Assembly (NCBI GenBank): GCA_913775525.1
Contig: CAJYLH010000020.1
Span: 1 to 64,000, forward strand
DNA from: an uncultured Chryseobacterium sp.
Lineage (GTDB): Bacteria; Bacteroidota; Bacteroidia; Flavobacteriales; Weeksellaceae
Direction of reading: 5' to 3'
Length of the DNA: 64,000 bases
Shown piece by piece: positions 1 through 8,325 of this stretch (positions are counted from its first letter, which is position 1; each line of letters begins with the position of its first letter). Below the pieces are notes generated by a model. It did no database searches. It saw only the letters and a program-made list of their open reading frames with translations, and was not told the DNA's origin. The position numbers and the translations under genes are program-made.

Positions 1-124
1 TTGTATCTTTGCTCAGTACTTTGTACAAGGGATGGGATTTTTTTTGGTTTAGCGACACAAATTTCCTAATCCCTTTTTTTATTCCAAAATGTCAACAGCT
101 TTTTATCAAAAGTCAAGACGACTT
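1..124 (+). other. Intergenic edge with promoter-like box and hairpin; possible small RNA
   Basis: No gene is visible. An exact TAnnTTTG box (TATCTTTG, 4-11) faces right. It is followed about 60 bases later by the stem GGGATT (34-39) / AATCCC (68-73), which runs into seven T (74-80). Only minus-strand genes lie to the right, so the box and terminator-like hairpin could bound a short transcript of roughly 65 bases. They could equally be the tail of something left of the window. The loop is long (28 bases), which weakens the terminator reading. Confidence 0.25.
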
Positions 125-991
125 CTAAGAAAACTTTTTCATAAATTTATTCTCAACTATTGGAAAGCTCTTTAATTCTCCACCAAAACTTTTAAAAAAC
201 ACTTCTATTCCGCGAATATTCCCTCCCATGAAGTTCAATGTTTTTTCATGGATATGATTCTTTAGAATTTGGTCAATAAGAAATGATGGTCCATTTTCAT
301 CTGTAAATTTCTTATGATTAATCAATGATAATAATGAAAACTGCTTATCTTCCGATATTAAAATAGCAAGACTGATTAATTGGTCATTAAGATAAGCACA
401 ACAAAGTTTAAGAGAATTATTTTTATAAAGAAAATCGAAATAATTCTTAAACTTTTCAAGATCCCTATACTTTGAGATTCCTTTGGAATTCTCTGCAATA
501 AACTGCTCAATCATTTTATCTGGTTGCAATTCCCTATAAATAAGGTGTTGAGACCACTTAACCGTTGATTTTCTTCCTTTGAAATACTTCTTCCTTTTCA
601 GTAAGAGATAGTCTGAAACAGGGATAATATAGTTCTTCCTATTTTCAATCTGAGTTGTAAAAGAGTTGGTATCATTAAAGCAATACAGAAATATTCTGTA
701 ATTGTTCTTTAAAAAAAATAAAAATTCATCATTGATTTGCGGATCATCAAATAAGGAAAAGATACCTAGTTGCTGACAGAACAACGGCATATGAACAAAA
801 TTAAGTCCGTATTTTTTCTTTATATTAATAGGCATTACAGCTTTGTAATCATTCAATACCAAAATATGCCAGTTACCGGAAAGTTCGTCAAGAACTTCCC
901 TGCGTGCGTACCAGTTTTTCTGTACAGAAGATTCCAGGCAGGCAGAATATTTTTCAAAATCAATGTCGCTATAGCGTATTTTCCTGATCAT
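125..991 (-). CDS. FemAB/GNAT-like acyltransferase-fold protein
   Basis: A 288-residue cytoplasmic protein with no signal peptide. The C-terminal part (MGGNIRGIEVFFKSFGG, about residues 255-271) matches the pattern at the end of FemAB-like GNAT proteins of Bacteroidota, where a small-residue/Asn turn precedes an I-x-x-FF-x-SFG stretch. The substrate cannot be read from sequence; family members transfer acyl or aminoacyl groups. Its start overlaps the radC stop by four bases (ATGA), so it is probably translated with radC and the ABC gene upstream. The gene is visibly richer in A and T than its neighbours, which may mean later acquisition. Confidence 0.6.
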   Translation of the reverse strand: MIRKIRYSDIDFEKYSACLESSVQKNWYARREVLDELSGNWHILVLNDYKAVMPINIKKKYGLNFVHMPLFCQQLGIFSLFDDPQINDEFLFFLKNNYRIFLYCFNDTNSFTTQIENRKNYIIPVSDYLLLKRKKYFKGRKSTVKWSQHLIYRELQPDKMIEQFIAENSKGISKYRDLEKFKNYFDFLYKNNSLKLCCAYLNDQLISLAILISEDKQFSLLSLINHKKFTDENGPSFLIDQILKNHIHEKTLNFMGGNIRGIEVFFKSFGGELKSFPIVENKFMKKFS

Positions 992-1665
992 ATTAATCCT
1001 TCGTCTGAAAAACTGAAATAAGCATTTTCGGTAATGATAAGATGATCCAGGAGCTGAATACTCAGGAAACTTCCCGCCTCTCTGATCTTGCCTGTAATAT
1101 TCACGTCTTCACGGCTTGGCTTCAGGCTGCCTGATGGGTGGTTGTGCGCAATAATGATCCCTGTAGAGAAATGTTCAAGTGCCGTTTTAAAAAGAATCCT
1201 AACGTCTACAATAGACTGGCTGATTCCACCGTGTGTAAGTTTGGAAATATGGATCACCTTGTTGCTCTGATTGAGGAAGACCGCCCAGAATTCTTCTGTG
1301 CGGAGATCCGAAAGGTATGTTTTTAAAAGGTGGTAGGCATCATCACTGTTGCCGATCACTGCTTTGTCCGGAATTTCCTGATGAGCCCTTCGTCTCCCTA
1401 TTTCCAGAGCAGCAGCGATAGAAATGGCTTTTACTTCGCCTATGCCTTTAAACTTCATCAGCTCCTTTGCAGAAAGAAGACTCAGCTGATGCCAGCTGTT
1501 ATTAACTGATGCCAGAACTTTTCTTGCCAGCTCTACTGCCGATTCATTCCTGCTTCCGCTTCCCATGATAATGGCAAGAAGTTCAGAATCAGAAAGCGAG
1601 CTCCTGCCTTTCATCAAGAATTTTTCTCTGGGCCGGTCATCTTCTGCAAGAAATTTTATGGTCAT
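988..1665 (-). CDS. radC: RadC family JAB1/MPN-domain protein
   Basis: A 225-residue protein with an N-terminal helix-hairpin-helix-like region (LMKFKGIGEVKA, about residues 70-80) and a C-terminal MPN domain with the JAMM metal motif (HNHPSGSLKPSREDV, about residues 174-188). Length and domain order are typical of RadC. The family was named for DNA repair, but its biochemical role is unsettled. It lies 63 bases after the LolD-like gene and overlaps the FemAB-like gene by four bases. Confidence 0.93.
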   Translation of the reverse strand: MTIKFLAEDDRPREKFLMKGRSSLSDSELLAIIMGSGSRNESAVELARKVLASVNNSWHQLSLLSAKELMKFKGIGEVKAISIAAALEIGRRRAHQEIPDKAVIGNSDDAYHLLKTYLSDLRTEEFWAVFLNQSNKVIHISKLTHGGISQSIVDVRILFKTALEHFSTGIIIAHNHPSGSLKPSREDVNITGKIREAGSFLSIQLLDHLIITENAYFSFSDEGLI

Positions 1666-1728
1666 AGGTGAATACTATATAGAGTGATGAATAAATATAA
1701 TACTTTTTTATAAAATGATCGTTCAGGA

Positions 1729-2397
1729 TTATTCAATGATCATCCCATCTTTCATAACTAATTTACGATCCGTGATTTCAGCTAAGTTAGGATTGTGGGT
1801 GACAATGACAAAAGTCTGGTTATATTTATCTCTAAGATCAAAAAAAAGCCGGTGTAAGTCATCTGCATTTTTCGAATCCAGATTCCCTGTAGGTTCATCA
1901 GCAAAGATAATCTCGGGGGTGTTAATTAAGGCTCTTGCTACCGCTACTCTTTGCGCTTCCCCACCAGACAGCTGATTGGGCTTATGATGCAGCCTCTGCT
2001 CTATCTTAAGGTCTTCAAACAAAGCATAAGCTTTTTCTAAAGCTTCTTTTTCCTGAGCTCCGGCAATTTTTGTAGGAAGCAATACATTTTCCAATGCTGT
2101 AAATTCGGGTAAAAGCTGATGGAACTGAAATACAAACCCAATATTCTGATTCCTGAAACGGGAAAGCTGCCGGTCATTCATATTGATGAAAGACTCTCCG
2201 GCAATGCTAATCTCTGTATCATACTGTTTGGAATTTGTCGGCTGATCCAAAGTTCCTAAAATCTGTAGCAAGGTGGATTTCCCTGCACCAGACTCTCCCA
2301 CAATAGAAACTACCTCACCTGTCTTGATGGTGATATCAACCCCCTTTAATACATTCAGATTCCCGTAGGATTTATGAATATTCCTTGCTATAATCAT
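1729..2397 (-). CDS. ABC transporter ATP-binding protein, LolD/MacB type
   Basis: A 222-residue ATPase with Walker A (GESGAGKST, about residues 33-41), Q-loop, ABC signature ([15 protein letters not shown], about 142-156) and Walker B with the catalytic glutamate ([12 protein letters not shown]). The GEAQRVA signature and DEPTGNLD are typical of the LolD/MacB/FtsE group, which powers extraction of lipoproteins or export of small substrates. No permease gene is adjacent, so the partner must lie elsewhere. A TAnnTTTG box ends four bases before the start codon (2402-2409), suggesting a leaderless transcript. Confidence 0.85.
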   Translation of the reverse strand: MIIARNIHKSYGNLNVLKGVDITIKTGEVVSIVGESGAGKSTLLQILGTLDQPTNSKQYDTEISIAGESFINMNDRQLSRFRNQNIGFVFQFHQLLPEFTALENVLLPTKIAGAQEKEALEKAYALFEDLKIEQRLHHKPNQLSGGEAQRVAVARALINTPEIIFADEPTGNLDSKNADDLHRLFFDLRDKYNQTFVIVTHNPNLAEITDRKLVMKDGMIIE

Positions 2398-2401
2398 ATT
2401 T

Positions 2402-2409
2402 CAAAAGTA
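2402..2409 (-). promoter_or_regulatory. -7 box four bases before the LolD-like start codon
   Basis: The plus strand reads CAAAAGTA, i.e. TACTTTTG on the coding strand, an exact TAnnTTTG match. Only four bases separate it from the ATG, so transcription should begin at or in the start codon. A clear TTG at the usual spacing was not found, so confidence is moderate. Confidence 0.4.
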
Positions 2410-2523
2410 ATGAATCTCAACAGAATTTTCAGCATACAAACCACCAAATTTTATCATTTTGTATCACACATTAATTTTTTAAACCTGATGCTTCAGGTAT
2501 ATTCAAAGCTTCCGTTAAAACCA

Positions 2524-2552
2524 CAAAAAAACCTCCCATTAAGAGAGGTTTC
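2524..2552 (-). terminator. Terminator after the PDH E2 gene
   Basis: Read on the minus strand, AAACCTC and GAGGTTT pair around a nine-base loop and run into T residues. It lies 23 bases past the E2 stop, between the E2 gene and the LolD-like gene. Confidence 0.7.
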
Positions 2553-2574
2553 CTGTTATTTTGAGTCTGAAGAA

Positions 2575-4194
2575 TTACAGTAACAGCGTTAAAGGATTTT
2601 CCAGATACGTTCTTAACGTCTGAAGGAATTGAGCTCCTGTAGCTCCATCCACCACCCTGTGGTCACAAGCCAATGAAAGCTTCATCGTATTGCCTACAAC
2701 GATCTGTCCGTCCTTCACGACAGGTTTTTCAATAATAGCGCCTACGGAAAGAATAGCAGAGTTTGGCTGGTTAATAATGCTGGTGAACGTTTCGATTCCG
2801 AACATACCCAGGTTAGAAATTGAGAAGGTAGAACCTTCCATCTCGTTCGCTTTAAGGCCTTTGGATTTAGCTCTTGATGCCATATCTTTTACAGCAGCAG
2901 AAATCTGGGTATAGTTCATCTGATCTGTATTTTTAAGAACAGGAACGACCAGTCCATCCGGAATGGCTACCGCTACACCGATATTGATATTGCCTCTGTG
3001 AATGATCTTATCTCCGGCCCAGCTTGAATTCACCTGTGGGTGCTTTCTTAACGCTACGGCAGTTGCCTTGATGATCATATCATTGAAAGAAACTTTGGTA
3101 TCCGGTAAAGAATTGATTTCTTTTCTCGCCGCAATAGCTTTATCCATATTGATTTCCACCATCAGGTAATAGTGAGGCGCAGAGAATTTGCTTTCGGAGA
3201 GTCTTTTGGCAATGATATTTCTTACCTGAGAATTCTGGGTCTCGGTATCTTCACCCTGCAAAAAGTTTACAGCAACCTGAGCAGCTGCACTGGCTGCAGG
3301 AGCGGATGCCGTAGGCTGAGCCTGTGAAGGCTGGTAATTTTCGATATCTTTTTTAACGATTCTTCCGTTTTCACCCGAACCCTGGATAGCATGGATATCC
3401 ACCCCTTTATCCTGGGCCATTTTCTTAGCCAGCGGAGAGATGGCCACACGGTCTGAAGACGCATGGTCTGCAGCCGATTCGGCAGCTTTTTCCTCTTTAG
3501 CCTGTGCTTTTTCTTCAGCAGCAGGCTTCTGTGATTCTGTTTTGGTTTCAGATTTCGGAGCACCTACAGAAGAAATGTCGGTACCTTCAGGACCAATGAT
3601 GGCCAGTACAGAATCCACCGGTGCTGCACCGCCTTCTTCCACACCCTGCTTCAACAGAACTCCGTTGAATTCAGACTCGAAATCCTGGACAGCCTTATCA
3701 GTTTCTATTTCAGCAAGGAGATCCCCTTCTTTTACCTGGTCTCCGACTTTTTTATGCCACTTAGCTACTTTCCCTTCAGTCATGGTATCGGAAAGCCTCG
3801 GCATTGTAATCATTTCCACACCGGCAGGCACTTCCGCATCAGTCTGCTCCACGCTGCTGGCATTATGTTCTGTTTTCAGTTCCTCATCCACTTTTTTCTC
3901 TTCAGAGTCACCGGATGCAGGAGCACTTCCACCGGTTAATCCGGAAATATCTTCTCCTTCATTACCGATGATGGCCAGTACAGAATCCACAGCTGCTGCG
4001 CCGTTTTCTTCTACACCTACATATAAAAGCGTACCTTCAACCTCAGATTCGAAATCCTGAACGGCTTTATCAGTTTCAATTTCAGCAAGAATATCGCCTT
4101 CCTTTACTTTATCGCCCACTTTTTTATGCCATTTTGCCACCTTACCTTCCGTCATTGTATCGGAAAGACGCGGCATTGTAATTACTTCTGCCAT
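2575..4194 (-). CDS. aceF: Pyruvate dehydrogenase E2, dihydrolipoyllysine acetyltransferase
   Basis: A 539-residue E2 component that passes the acetyl group from E1 to CoA. Two almost identical lipoyl domains (about residues 1-85 and 127-210) carry the lipoyl lysines in ETDKAVQ (K43 and K167). Pro/Ala/Glu-rich linkers join them to a peripheral subunit-binding domain (about 253-289) and the catalytic domain, which ends with the active-site motif ACDHRVVDGA. The E1 alpha gene lies directly upstream across an 86-base gap that contains a large hairpin. No E1 beta or E3 gene is in the window. Confidence 0.95.
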   Translation of the reverse strand: MAEVITMPRLSDTMTEGKVAKWHKKVGDKVKEGDILAEIETDKAVQDFESEVEGTLLYVGVEENGAAAVDSVLAIIGNEGEDISGLTGGSAPASGDSEEKKVDEELKTEHNASSVEQTDAEVPAGVEMITMPRLSDTMTEGKVAKWHKKVGDQVKEGDLLAEIETDKAVQDFESEFNGVLLKQGVEEGGAAPVDSVLAIIGPEGTDISSVGAPKSETKTESQKPAAEEKAQAKEEKAAESAADHASSDRVAISPLAKKMAQDKGVDIHAIQGSGENGRIVKKDIENYQPSQAQPTASAPAASAAAQVAVNFLQGEDTETQNSQVRNIIAKRLSESKFSAPHYYLMVEINMDKAIAARKEINSLPDTKVSFNDMIIKATAVALRKHPQVNSSWAGDKIIHRGNINIGVAVAIPDGLVVPVLKNTDQMNYTQISAAVKDMASRAKSKGLKANEMEGSTFSISNLGMFGIETFTSIINQPNSAILSVGAIIEKPVVKDGQIVVGNTMKLSLACDHRVVDGATGAQFLQTLRTYLENPLTLLL

Positions 4195-4220
4195 AATTTA
4201 TTTTAATTTGAAAATGTGGT

Positions 4221-4266
4221 AATGTGTTAATTTGAAATGTTACTAAACAGTTCAAATTAACACATT
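4221..4266 (-). repeat. Perfect 16-bp inverted repeat between pdhA and the E2 gene
   Basis: AATGTGTTAATTTGAA (4221-4236) and its exact reverse complement (4251-4266) flank a 14-base loop. There is no T tract, so it is not an ordinary terminator. Part of the arm (AATTTGAAA-TGTG) also occurs as a direct repeat just left of it, so this looks like a mobile or interspersed AT-rich repeat that inserted inside the operon. In mRNA it would form a stable stem and could separate or stabilise the two messages. Confidence 0.7.
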
Positions 4267-4280
4267 GACTCATTATTTTT

Positions 4281-5282
4281 TTAGTTTTCTAATTTATCTA
4301 AGAACGGATAGTTTTCCTGAGCATAAACATACTCATAGATTTTTTCCGGATCTGGGTATGGAGAGTTTTCCATGAATTCGATGCACTCATCCACAAAATC
4401 TCTTGATTTATTATCCATAGCTTCCAGCTCTTCTTCAGAAGCCCAGCTGTTGGCTAAAATCCTCTGCTTGATCAGTTCGATAGGATCATCATTTTTGTGA
4501 ACAGCAACTTCTTCCTTGCTTCTGTATGGTTCAGCATCAGACATGGAATGTCCTCTGTAGCGGTAGGTTCTTGCTTCGATGAATGTAGGGCCATCACCTC
4601 TTCTTGCTCTTTCAATAGCTTCGTAAGCCGCTTCAGCCACTTTTTCAGGATCCATGGCATCTACAGCAAGACAAGGCATTTCATATCCTAATCCTAATTT
4701 GTAAATATCTTCATGGTTCGCCGTTCTTTTAACGGAAGTACCCATAGCATACTGGTTGTTTTCTACTACAAACACTACAGGAAGTTTCCAGTTCATGGCC
4801 ATATTGAATGTCTCATGCAGGGACCCCTGTCTTGCAGCTCCGTCTCCGAAGAAACAGATATTGACCGCTTTTCTGTCAAAATATTTATCGGCAAAAGCAA
4901 TTCCAGCTCCTAAAGGAATTTGTCCCCCTACAATACCATGACCACCGTAAAAACGGTGTTCCTTGCTGAAAATGTGCATAGATCCGCCCATACCTCCGGA
5001 CGTACCTGTTGCTTTCCCGCAAAGTTCGGCCATGATTCTTTTAGGATCTACCCCCATCGCCATAGGGTGAATGTGGCATCTGTAAGCAGTAATCATACTG
5101 TCTTTGGTTAAATCCATTGCATGGGTGAAACCGGCAGGAATAGCCTCCTGACCATTGTACAAATGTAAAAAACCTCTGATTTTTTGCTTTAGATAGAGAG
5201 AACGGCATTTGTCTTCAAACCTTCTCCACATTGTCATATCTTCATACCACTTCAGGTATACCTCTTTGGAAAATTCTTTCAT
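4281..5282 (-). CDS. pdhA: Pyruvate dehydrogenase E1 component, alpha subunit
   Basis: A 333-residue thiamine-diphosphate enzyme subunit that decarboxylates pyruvate. The ThDP motif runs from GDGAARQG to VVENN (about residues 146-177), and the phosphorylation-loop-like region YRYRGHSMSD is present. Length is normal for the alpha chain of the alpha2beta2 type. The E2 gene follows, the usual flavobacterial arrangement; the beta subunit is elsewhere. A TAnnTTTG box lies at 5320-5327, 37 bases upstream of the start. Confidence 0.95.
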   Translation of the reverse strand: MKEFSKEVYLKWYEDMTMWRRFEDKCRSLYLKQKIRGFLHLYNGQEAIPAGFTHAMDLTKDSMITAYRCHIHPMAMGVDPKRIMAELCGKATGTSGGMGGSMHIFSKEHRFYGGHGIVGGQIPLGAGIAFADKYFDRKAVNICFFGDGAARQGSLHETFNMAMNWKLPVVFVVENNQYAMGTSVKRTANHEDIYKLGLGYEMPCLAVDAMDPEKVAEAAYEAIERARRGDGPTFIEARTYRYRGHSMSDAEPYRSKEEVAVHKNDDPIELIKQRILANSWASEEELEAMDNKSRDFVDECIEFMENSPYPDPEKIYEYVYAQENYPFLDKLEN

Positions 5283-5319
5283 GTGTTAGCTGTTGCTTAT
5301 TTGTAATGAAATAGTAGAG

Positions 5320-5327
5320 CAAAATTA
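5320..5327 (-). promoter_or_regulatory. Candidate -7 box for pdhA-aceF
   Basis: Plus-strand CAAAATTA equals TAATTTTG on the coding strand, an exact TAnnTTTG. It would give a leader of about 30 bases. No good TTG lies at the usual distance. Confidence 0.35.
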
Positions 5328-5362
5328 TAAAAAAAACTTTGTTTTTATTGTATTGATGTCAA

Positions 5363-5391
5363 TTGTTTTTTTGGTTATAGTATTATCTTTG
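5363..5391 (+). promoter_or_regulatory. Promoter of the PAP2-like / BlaI-like pair
   Basis: TTG (5363-5365), an 18-base spacer and TATCTTTG (5384-5391) match the Bacteroidota promoter consensus. The start codon follows 16 bases later. The box is flanked by TTATAG and GTTATAAA, AT-rich half-sites that loosely resemble the inverted repeat at 58522-58547. Confidence 0.6.
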
Positions 5392-5407
5392 GGTTATAAA
5401 TTGAAGC

Positions 5408-6010
5408 ATGCAGGAAAAGCAACCGTCTTTTGTACATAAAATATCAAAAATTATTTCAGATTTTTTTAATCCGCTGATTTCTCTGTTTATCTTTTTCGTC
5501 CTGATGAGCATATGGAAATACTCGCTCAGAGACTCCGTATTTTACTTCCTGCCTATATTACTCATTGTAATATTGCCTGTCATCATCTGGATTTTATGGA
5601 ATGTTAAAACAGGAAGGTATGTTAATATGGACGTATCCAATCGTGTACAAAGGAAGACACTGTATATTTTTATTGTGGTATGCGTCATGGTCTATATGGT
5701 CTACGCCTACCTGGCCAGTGGAAGCATCGATCTGGTAATGCTGTTTATCCTGATTCTCCTGCTGGCACTTCAGATCAGCAATTTCTTCATTAAAAGTTCC
5801 ATGCACACGGCATTTAATGTGCTGGCAGCGGCGCTGTTTGTGCCGATGAGCTGGATAACAGGTATCATCTGGCTGGGAATTGCTGCTTTAGTGGGTGTAA
5901 CAAGGGTCATTCTGAAAAGACATACCGTACGTGAAGTAATAACCGGAGCCGGAATTGCTTTCGTGGTATCTTTAATTTATCTATATTGCAGTATGCAACT
6001 TCAACCGTAA
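5408..6010 (+). CDS. PAP2-like membrane phosphatase-family protein
   Basis: A 200-residue protein with about six hydrophobic segments. It keeps the outline of the PAP2 phosphatase motifs: a basic R-rich stretch (VSNRVQRK, about 77-84), SSMHTAFNV (about 131-139) and TRVILKRHTVREVITG (about 165-180), with the two histidines in the expected places. PAP2 enzymes dephosphorylate lipid phosphates at the membrane. The motifs are degenerate, so activity is uncertain. A BlaI-type regulator starts nine bases downstream, and the two genes share a clear promoter. Confidence 0.7.
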   Translation: MQEKQPSFVHKISKIISDFFNPLISLFIFFVLMSIWKYSLRDSVFYFLPILLIVILPVIIWILWNVKTGRYVNMDVSNRVQRKTLYIFIVVCVMVYMVYAYLASGSIDLVMLFILILLLALQISNFFIKSSMHTAFNVLAAALFVPMSWITGIIWLGIAALVGVTRVILKRHTVREVITGAGIAFVVSLIYLYCSMQLQP

Positions 6011-6019
6011 ACCAATCTT

Positions 6020-6496
6020 ATGAAAATAAACCACCTTACCGCTGCGGAGGAAAACCTGATGAAACTATTCTGGAAGCTGGATTCTTTTTACCTTAAAGAT
6101 GCTATGGAAAGGCATCCTGAGCCGAAACCCCATCAGAATACGGTGTCTACTTACCTGAAAATCCTGACTGAAAAAGGCTTCCTGGCTACTGAAAAGGAAG
6201 GAAGGATCTTTAAATATACGGTAATCATCCCTCTTGCTGACTACAGGAAATTCCTGCTAAAAGAGCTTTGTCACCAATTTTTTGATGATTCAGGGAAGGA
6301 TGTGCTGGAACTTCTGCTTGAAGAGAATCTGATTGCGAAGAATGATTTTGCCGATTACCTGGATCTGAAAATTGAGCTTAAACCCGCCAGGAATAAAGAG
6401 CCTGAATACGAATTTGCCAATGAGATCCTGAAAGCCAAGAAAAGCAAGAAGGTAAAGGAAAAGGATAAAAAGAAGAAAAAGAAAAAGATCAATTAA
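6020..6496 (+). CDS. BlaI/MecI/CopY-family transcriptional repressor
   Basis: A 158-residue protein. The N-terminal winged helix (LTAAEENLMKLFWKL ... NTVSTYLKILTEKGFL, about residues 6-56) is typical of BlaI/MecI, whose members bind palindromes built on ACTACA half-sites. The C-terminus ends in a very lysine-rich tail (13 of the last 20 residues), unusual for the family; it may aid DNA binding. There is no BlaR1/M56 sensor protease next to it. It shares an operon with the PAP2-like gene. Confidence 0.85.
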   Translation: MKINHLTAAEENLMKLFWKLDSFYLKDAMERHPEPKPHQNTVSTYLKILTEKGFLATEKEGRIFKYTVIIPLADYRKFLLKELCHQFFDDSGKDVLELLLEENLIAKNDFADYLDLKIELKPARNKEPEYEFANEILKAKKSKKVKEKDKKKKKKKIN

Positions 6497-6505
6497 AAGA
6501 CATAA

Positions 6506-6532
6506 AAAAAGCGGCCTGAGCCGCTTTATATT
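6506..6532. terminator. Bidirectional terminator between converging genes
   Basis: AAAGCGGC and GCCGCTTT pair around a four-base loop, with A residues on the left and T residues on the right. It can end both the BlaI-type gene and the converging RRM gene. Confidence 0.8.
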
Positions 6533-6907
6533 TTACCAACGGTTTCCGCCGCCGCTACGGTTGTTACTACCGCCATAGCCACCGCCATTACCTCTGTTGT
6601 TATTACCGTAACTTCCGCCACCTCTGTTGTTTCCTCCATTGTTGCTGAAAGTTCTTCTAGGCTTTTCCTCTCTTGGTTTAGCTTCAGAAACGTTTAATAC
6701 TTTTCCGTTAAATTCTTTTTGGTTAAGAGCTTCAATAGCTTCCTGCCCTTCTTCATCGCTCATTTCGATGAAACCAAAACCTCTGGAACGACCAGTTTCT
6801 TTGTCTGTAATAATTTTAGCAGAAGAAACGTCTCCAAATTCTGAAAATAGATCCTGCAACTCGTACTCTTTAGTTGCGTAATTGATGTTAGAAACAAAAA
6901 TGTTCAT
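6533..6907 (-). CDS. Glycine-rich RRM RNA-binding protein
   Basis: A 124-residue protein: one RRM (about residues 1-80) with RNP2 (IFVSNI) and RNP1 (RGFGFIEM), then a tail of GGN/RGG-like repeats. I chose the start at MNIFVSNI because the RRM begins there; the reading frame runs 33 codons further upstream without homology. Such proteins act as RNA chaperones and are often cold-induced. A possible -7 box (6988-6995) would give a leader of about 75 bases, in keeping with leader-based control. Confidence 0.92.
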   Translation of the reverse strand: MNIFVSNINYATKEYELQDLFSEFGDVSSAKIITDKETGRSRGFGFIEMSDEEGQEAIEALNQKEFNGKVLNVSEAKPREEKPRRTFSNNGGNNRGGGSYGNNNRGNGGGYGGSNNRSGGGNRW

Positions 6908-7267
6908 TTTGAATAAAAAATTAAAAATTAATAACGATTTGGTATATAAAAGAAAAACAACATAACGTAATGAACAAATATTGATTCCAAATATAAACAG
7001 GTGCAAGATACGATTTATAATATTACAACAAAATATTTTTTTACGAATAGTCTATATATTTTGTCTTCTTGATGTAAAACTGTCTGAAATAAGGCATTCC
7101 GGAAAGAAAAATATTGCCTGAACGCCAAATTAAAGCACTCAAAAACATATAAACCATCCAATATCACACCCCATTGACTGTATTAATCATCCCAATCTGT
7201 TTACGTGATCTTTATTTTTTCGGTGAAAAAATTATTAATAGTAAATTTGTACTGAAAATTAAACGAG
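6908..7267. other. Divergent intergenic region between the RRM and thioesterase genes
   Basis: About 360 AT-rich bases with no gene. It holds an exact minus-strand TAnnTTTG box (plus-strand CAAATATA, 6988-6995) for the RRM gene and an exact plus-strand box TAAATTTG (7242-7249) for the thioesterase gene. Nothing else stands out. Confidence 0.5.
7242..7249 (+). promoter_or_regulatory. -7 box of the thioesterase-AraC operon
   Basis: TAAATTTG is an exact TAnnTTTG match 18 bases before the thioesterase start. No clear TTG was found upstream. Confidence 0.4.
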
Positions 7268-7663
7268 ATGAATTACCATACCAGAAAATGGGTAAAACCC
7301 GAGGACCTTAACCCTAACCAGTCATTGTTCGGTGGAAGGCTGCTGCAGTGGATTGATGAAGAGGCAGCGCTTTACGCGATCATCCAGCTGGAAAATACCA
7401 AAGTGGTAACCAAGTTTATTTCTGAAATCAATTTTGTCAGTTCTGCCAAGCAGGGTGATATTATAGAAATCGGCATTGAAGTATCTGCATTCGGATCCAG
7501 CTCCATAACCCTGAGATGTGAGGTACGGAATAAAATGACCCATCAGACCATTATTACCGTGGAGAAAATCGTAATGGTCAATCTTGGCGAAGACGGGCTT
7601 CCTTCCCCACACGGAAAAACCCAGGTAGAATTTGTAAAAGACAGGCTCAACGGCCGGCTATGA
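7268..7663 (+). CDS. Acyl-CoA thioesterase, hotdog fold (BACH/YciA type)
   Basis: A 131-residue single-hotdog enzyme that hydrolyses acyl-CoA. The segment NPNQSLFGGRLLQWIDEEAALYA (in part; about residues 16-38) holds the conserved Asn and Asp of the family, with the central helix behind them. It ends in an ATGA overlap with the AraC-type gene, so the two are translationally coupled. There is no evident functional link between the two products. Confidence 0.88.
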   Translation: MNYHTRKWVKPEDLNPNQSLFGGRLLQWIDEEAALYAIIQLENTKVVTKFISEINFVSSAKQGDIIEIGIEVSAFGSSSITLRCEVRNKMTHQTIITVEKIVMVNLGEDGLPSPHGKTQVEFVKDRLNGRL

Positions 7664-8220
7664 AAATTTTCATTAAAAATATGGTCTGCAACAGATGCAT
7701 CTCTGCTGTTGAACAGGTCTTCAGCAAGGCCGGTATCCCCATGAAATCGGTTACGCTGGGTGAAGTAGAAACAGATGGTGACATGAGCGACCATGAGGTT
7801 ATGCTTATTGAAAAGAAGCTGTATGAGGCAGGTTTTGAAAGGATCAAAGAGGCTGCAAGGCAACTTACGGAGAAGATCCGTAATCTGATTATCATGAAAA
7901 TCAGCGGGCTCGATATTGAAGAGGGTTTTGTATTATCTGAATTTCTGAGCAATGCCCTCCATAAAGAATACAGTTCTCTGTCGAAAACCTTTTCACAATA
8001 TGAGAGCACAACACTGGAGCAGTTTTTCATCCTCCAGAAGATTGAAAAAGTGAAAGAACTCCTGCTGTACAATGAGTTTACCCTGACGGAAATCGCAGGA
8101 AAATTAGGTTATAAAAGCGTTCAGCATTTATCTGCGCAGTTCAGAAATACCACCGGATTTACACCGACCGCATTCAGAAAACTCAAAAACCACCACCGTC
8201 AACCACTGGATGAAATTTAA
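7660..8220 (+). CDS. Small AraC-type regulator with a CxxC (HMA-like) N-terminus
   Basis: A 186-residue protein. The N-terminus begins MKIFIKNMVCNRC, with cysteines at 10 and 13 as in the MxCxxC metal-binding loop of HMA copper chaperone domains; about residues 1-65 could form such a fold. The C-terminus is an AraC double HTH (KVKELLLYNEFTLTEIAGKLGY ... FRNTTGFTPTAFRKLK). It lies 105 bases before a copper-type P-ATPase, so a role as copper-responsive activator is a reasonable inference. Typical AraC regulators use a cupin-type sensor instead. Confidence 0.8.
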   Translation: MKIFIKNMVCNRCISAVEQVFSKAGIPMKSVTLGEVETDGDMSDHEVMLIEKKLYEAGFERIKEAARQLTEKIRNLIIMKISGLDIEEGFVLSEFLSNALHKEYSSLSKTFSQYESTTLEQFFILQKIEKVKELLLYNEFTLTEIAGKLGYKSVQHLSAQFRNTTGFTPTAFRKLKNHHRQPLDEI

Positions 8221-8325
8221 ATTAATGGCTATTCAGTCATCAGGCAGAATTCTGTAATCATTATCCAAATATCTGTAACAGCCTTCGGCATTCATTTTGG
8301 AAATTTGTTGTAAATTGAAAATGCA

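Noticed and set aside
3440..4060. Open plus-strand frame of 206 codons opposite the PDH E2 gene
   Set aside because: It is a Ser/Pro-rich mirror of the Ala/Glu-rich E2 linkers and lipoyl domains, with no motif and no promoter.
6908..7006. Upstream extension of the RRM protein by 33 codons
   Set aside because: The RRM begins exactly at the later ATG and the extension looks like translated AT-rich leader.
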